From: Planctomycetaceae bacterium
GTDB lineage: Bacteria; Planctomycetota; Planctomycetia; Planctomycetales; Planctomycetaceae
Direction: 5' to 3'
DNA: 64,000 nt
Assembly (NCBI GenBank): GCA_041398825.1
Contig: JAWKTX010000007.1
Span: 248,001-312,000 of the forward strand
This document shows, piece by piece, positions 61,668 to 64,000 of the stretch. Position 1 is the first letter of the stretch. The number at the start of each line of letters is the position of its first letter. The translations under genes were made by a program, and so were the position numbers. Under the pieces are notes generated by a model, which saw nothing but the letters and a program-made list of their open reading frames with translations, was not told the origin of the DNA and searched no databases.

Positions 61668-63767
61668 TTATCGTTTCCGGCGAGCCCCCGAGCCGCGGCG
61701 GCCCCTGCCTTTGCCTCGTCCACTGCTCTTTCCCCGGGATGCGAAACCCGGTGCATCAGCACCTTCGTCTTCCGGAAGCGGCTGACCAATTTGTGTTTTC
61801 AGATCTGTGATCCGATCACGCAGATGTGCGGCCCGTTCGAAGTCCAGCGATTCGGCGGCTTCCAGCATTTCGCGTTCGAGTTCTGTGATGAACTCCTGAG
61901 TCACAAATTGTGACTCTTCTGACATCCCGGCAGATTCGCGTTCAATCTTCCGGGCAGAGATTTCTTCTTCGATACCGCGACGTATCGCCTTCTGAATCGT
62001 TTCCGGTGTAATGCCGTGTTCTTCGTTGTAAGCGATCTGAAGTTTACGCCGACGGTTGGTTTCATCGATGGCACGCTGCATACTTTGAGTCACCGAATCG
62101 GCATAAAGGATCACCTCAGCATTGACGTTTCTGGCAGACCGGCCAATCGTTTGAATCAGGCTGGTTTCGCTGCGGAGAAACCCCTCCTTATCGGCATCCA
62201 GAATTGCAACCAGCGAAACTTCCGGCAGGTCTAATCCTTCCCGCAGCAGATTCACACCAATAACAACATCGTGTTTACCTTCACGCAGCTCACGCAGAAT
62301 TTCCACGCGTTCAATGGCATCCAGTTCTGAGTGCAGCCATTCACACTTTAATCCCTCTTCCTTCATATAAGTGGTCAGATCTTCTGCGAGGCGTTTTGTT
62401 AAGGTTGTCACCAGCACACGTTCTTTTTTTTGAATGCGTTCCTGACATTGAATAATCAGGTGCTGAACCTGGCCACGAGCCGGAATCACATGAATGACGG
62501 GATCGACCAACCCTGTCGGCCGAATCACCTGCTCGACGACTTCGCCTTCGGTTTGCTCCAGTTCCCAGTCTGCGGGAGTCGCCGAAACCAGAACGGTTGA
62601 CGATCGTTTCTGATCCCATTCTTCAAACTTCAGCGGTCGATTATCCCGCGCCATTGGAAGGCGAAATCCGTGTTCGACCAGAGTCTTCTTCCGAGCCGCA
62701 TCACCCGCATACATCGCGCGAATCTGAGGAATCGTGACATGCGATTCGTCGATGAACATTAGAAAATCATCGGGAAAAAAGTCGTAAAGCGTGTACGGCG
62801 CTTCTCCTGGTTTTCGCCCGGCCAGCGCACGGCTGTAGTTTTCGATCCCCGGACAAAAACCGGTTTCCTTCATCAGCTCAAGATCGTGACGCGTTCGCGC
62901 AGCCAAACGCTGGGCTTCCAGCAACTTGCCCTCTTTGCGGAACTGTTCGAGCGTTGTTTCCAGCTCTTCGCGGATTTCATCCAGCGCCGCATCAATGCGA
63001 GACTGGGGCAGCACAAAGTGTTTGGCCGGATAAATGTAAATCTCTTTCAGTGACTGAGATTCCTTGCCGGACACAGGGTCGATCATGCTGAGTTTTTCGA
63101 TTTCGTCGCCCCAGAGTTCGACACGATATGCAAACTCTTCATAGGCAGGCCAGACTTCGACGACATCTCCTCGCACGCGAAATCGCGCGCGACCGGGATC
63201 AAAGTCGTTTCGATCATACTGAATATCAATCAGCTTCATCAAAAGCGCATCACGATCAATCTGCTGTCCCACATGCAGCGGAATCATCATCGACAGATAG
63301 TCTTTGGGGCTTCCCAGGCCGTAGATACAGCTGACACTGGCGACCACAATGACATCCTGCCGACTAACCAGGGCACTGGTGGCCAGCAGCCGAAGTCGAT
63401 CGATCTCTTCGTTGATGGACGCATCCTTTTCGATGTAGATATCGCGCTGCGGGATGTAGGCCTCCGGCTGGTAGTAGTCGTAGTAGCTCACGAAATACGT
63501 GACGGCGTTGTTGGGGAAGAATTCGCGAAATTCTGAATACAGCTGAGCGGCCAGCGTCTTGTTGTGCGACAGCACCAGAGTTGGCTTCTGGACCTGCTGA
63601 ATCACGTTCGCCATTGTGAACGTCTTGCCGGAACCCGTGACTCCCATCAGCATCTGTGTCTTCTTGCCTTCACTGATGCCGCGGACAAGGGCATCAATGG
63701 CTTTGGGCTGATCGCCTGCCGGGGCATACTCGCTGCTGATTTGAAATCGTTGGGCCTTACCTGACAT
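61668..63767 (-). CDS. uvrB: Excinuclease ABC subunit B
   Basis: 699 aa. Walker A GVTGSGKT (42-49), the beta-hairpin YYDYYQPEAYIP near 95 that probes damaged DNA, helicase motifs (FIDESHVTIPQ, GVNLLREGLDLPEVSLVAILDAD, QTIGRSARN), and a C-terminal UVR motif (FITELEREMLEAAESLDFE, ~640-675) that contacts UvrC. The last ~25 residues are a basic Gly/Arg/Lys tail, longer than in E. coli. It verifies lesions in nucleotide-excision repair. Divergent from nadD. Confidence 0.97.
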   Translation of the reverse strand: MSGKAQRFQISSEYAPAGDQPKAIDALVRGISEGKKTQMLMGVTGSGKTFTMANVIQQVQKPTLVLSHNKTLAAQLYSEFREFFPNNAVTYFVSYYDYYQPEAYIPQRDIYIEKDASINEEIDRLRLLATSALVSRQDVIVVASVSCIYGLGSPKDYLSMMIPLHVGQQIDRDALLMKLIDIQYDRNDFDPGRARFRVRGDVVEVWPAYEEFAYRVELWGDEIEKLSMIDPVSGKESQSLKEIYIYPAKHFVLPQSRIDAALDEIREELETTLEQFRKEGKLLEAQRLAARTRHDLELMKETGFCPGIENYSRALAGRKPGEAPYTLYDFFPDDFLMFIDESHVTIPQIRAMYAGDAARKKTLVEHGFRLPMARDNRPLKFEEWDQKRSSTVLVSATPADWELEQTEGEVVEQVIRPTGLVDPVIHVIPARGQVQHLIIQCQERIQKKERVLVTTLTKRLAEDLTTYMKEEGLKCEWLHSELDAIERVEILRELREGKHDVVIGVNLLREGLDLPEVSLVAILDADKEGFLRSETSLIQTIGRSARNVNAEVILYADSVTQSMQRAIDETNRRRKLQIAYNEEHGITPETIQKAIRRGIEEEISARKIERESAGMSEESQFVTQEFITELEREMLEAAESLDFERAAHLRDRITDLKTQIGQPLPEDEGADAPGFASRGKSSGRGKGRGRRGSGARRKR

Positions 63768-63894
63768 GACTGGTCGAAACCATTATCGTTGACGTCTGTG
63801 AGACGCAAACGGCCTTAAAGCACGCAGCAGGGCTGGCCATTGCTGCCGTCAAAATGGAAATTGTGAACACCGAACACGAAAACAGAGCCTTCAC

Positions 63895-64000
63895 ATGCGC
63901 ATGGGGATTCTTGGCGGAACCTTTGATCCTGTCCACTATGGACACCTGCTGATGGCGGAGTCCTGTCGGGAAGAACTCCGTCTGGATCAGATTCGTTTCA
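63895..64000 (+). CDS. nadD: Nicotinate-mononucleotide adenylyltransferase (3' partial)
   Basis: 35 codons visible before the window ends. The start MRMGILGGTFDPVHYGHLL contains the nucleotidyltransferase motif GGTFDPVHxGHL, diagnostic of NadD. ATG 63895 is used; the next ATG (63901) is also possible. It makes nicotinate adenine dinucleotide in NAD synthesis. Confidence 0.9.
   Translation, partial: MRMGILGGTFDPVHYGHLLMAESCREELRLDQIRF

Noticed and set aside
63757..63945. 62-codon minus-strand ORF between uvrB and nadD
   Set aside because: It overlaps the nadD start and the uvrB leader and has no features.

Overview
The window reads as chromosomal DNA of a planctomycete (order Planctomycetales, genus not determinable). 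The evidence is the density of families that are hallmarks of that phylum: DUF1549/DUF1553 (PSD1) cytochrome-like proteins, DUF1501 proteins, a PVC-type heme-binding domain protein, a WD40 protein with a c-type heme site, a PEP-CTERM protein, large TPR and LRR proteins, and an ECF sigma factor followed by a HEAT-repeat membrane protein. Coding density is moderate, intergenic gaps are often 300-900 bp, and base composition is moderately GC-rich. I see no phage, IS transposase, CRISPR array or rRNA. The window opens inside one gene and closes inside nadD.

Region by region. 1-8.6 kb: the end of a heme-binding-domain protein, then on the minus strand a large PSD1 protein with a lectin-like insertion and a three-gene unit of ECF sigma factor, HEAT-repeat membrane protein and Gly-rich secreted protein. 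8.9-15.6 kb: a membrane protein with ten CxxC motifs of DnaJ zinc-finger type, a secreted protein of unknown function, and a convergent HtrA/Deg protease separated from it by a two-way terminator. 15.8-21.5 kb: surface-glycan genes (glycosyltransferase, Kdo/RIO-like kinase, NAD-dependent epimerase, mannose-1-phosphate guanylyltransferase) with a Cys-rich pilin-like protein between them. 21.6-30.7 kb: a trans-sulfuration enzyme, a CBS-domain protein, ribokinase, a DUF1501 protein, a soluble hybrid histidine kinase, a CAU-anticodon tRNA and an enoyl reductase-like oxidoreductase. 30.9-37.6 kb: FtsH, a TPR protein with an acidic tail, and a membrane glycosyltransferase. 38.3-47.1 kb: a probable operon of PSD1/Ig-like, PPC/coiled-coil and heme/WD40/coiled-coil proteins. 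47.3-54.3 kb, mostly minus strand: HTH-EIIA(PTS), a thioredoxin-trypsin fusion, pgk, a cytochrome-oxidase-subunit-III-like protein, a two-cluster ferredoxin, a GcvH-like protein and tRNA-Leu. 54.5-64 kb: a PEP-CTERM protein, a DUF1501 protein, a beta-propeller protein, an LRR protein, a sugar-phosphate-isomerase-like protein, uvrB, and the start of nadD.

The least explained features are these. (1) A family of about 100-bp imperfect palindromes occurs in four intergenic copies, and short spurious ORFs fall inside it. (2) A GcvH-like lipoyl carrier, a ferredoxin and a COX3-like membrane protein form a cluster with no glycine-cleavage or oxidase partners in view. (3) Two consecutive secreted proteins in the 38-47 kb operon each carry a long Ala/Lys/Glu coiled coil. 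(4) There are several unusual domain fusions: thioredoxin with trypsin, HTH with EIIA, and a lectin-like domain inside DUF1553. All function calls rest on motif recognition by eye; no database search was run.
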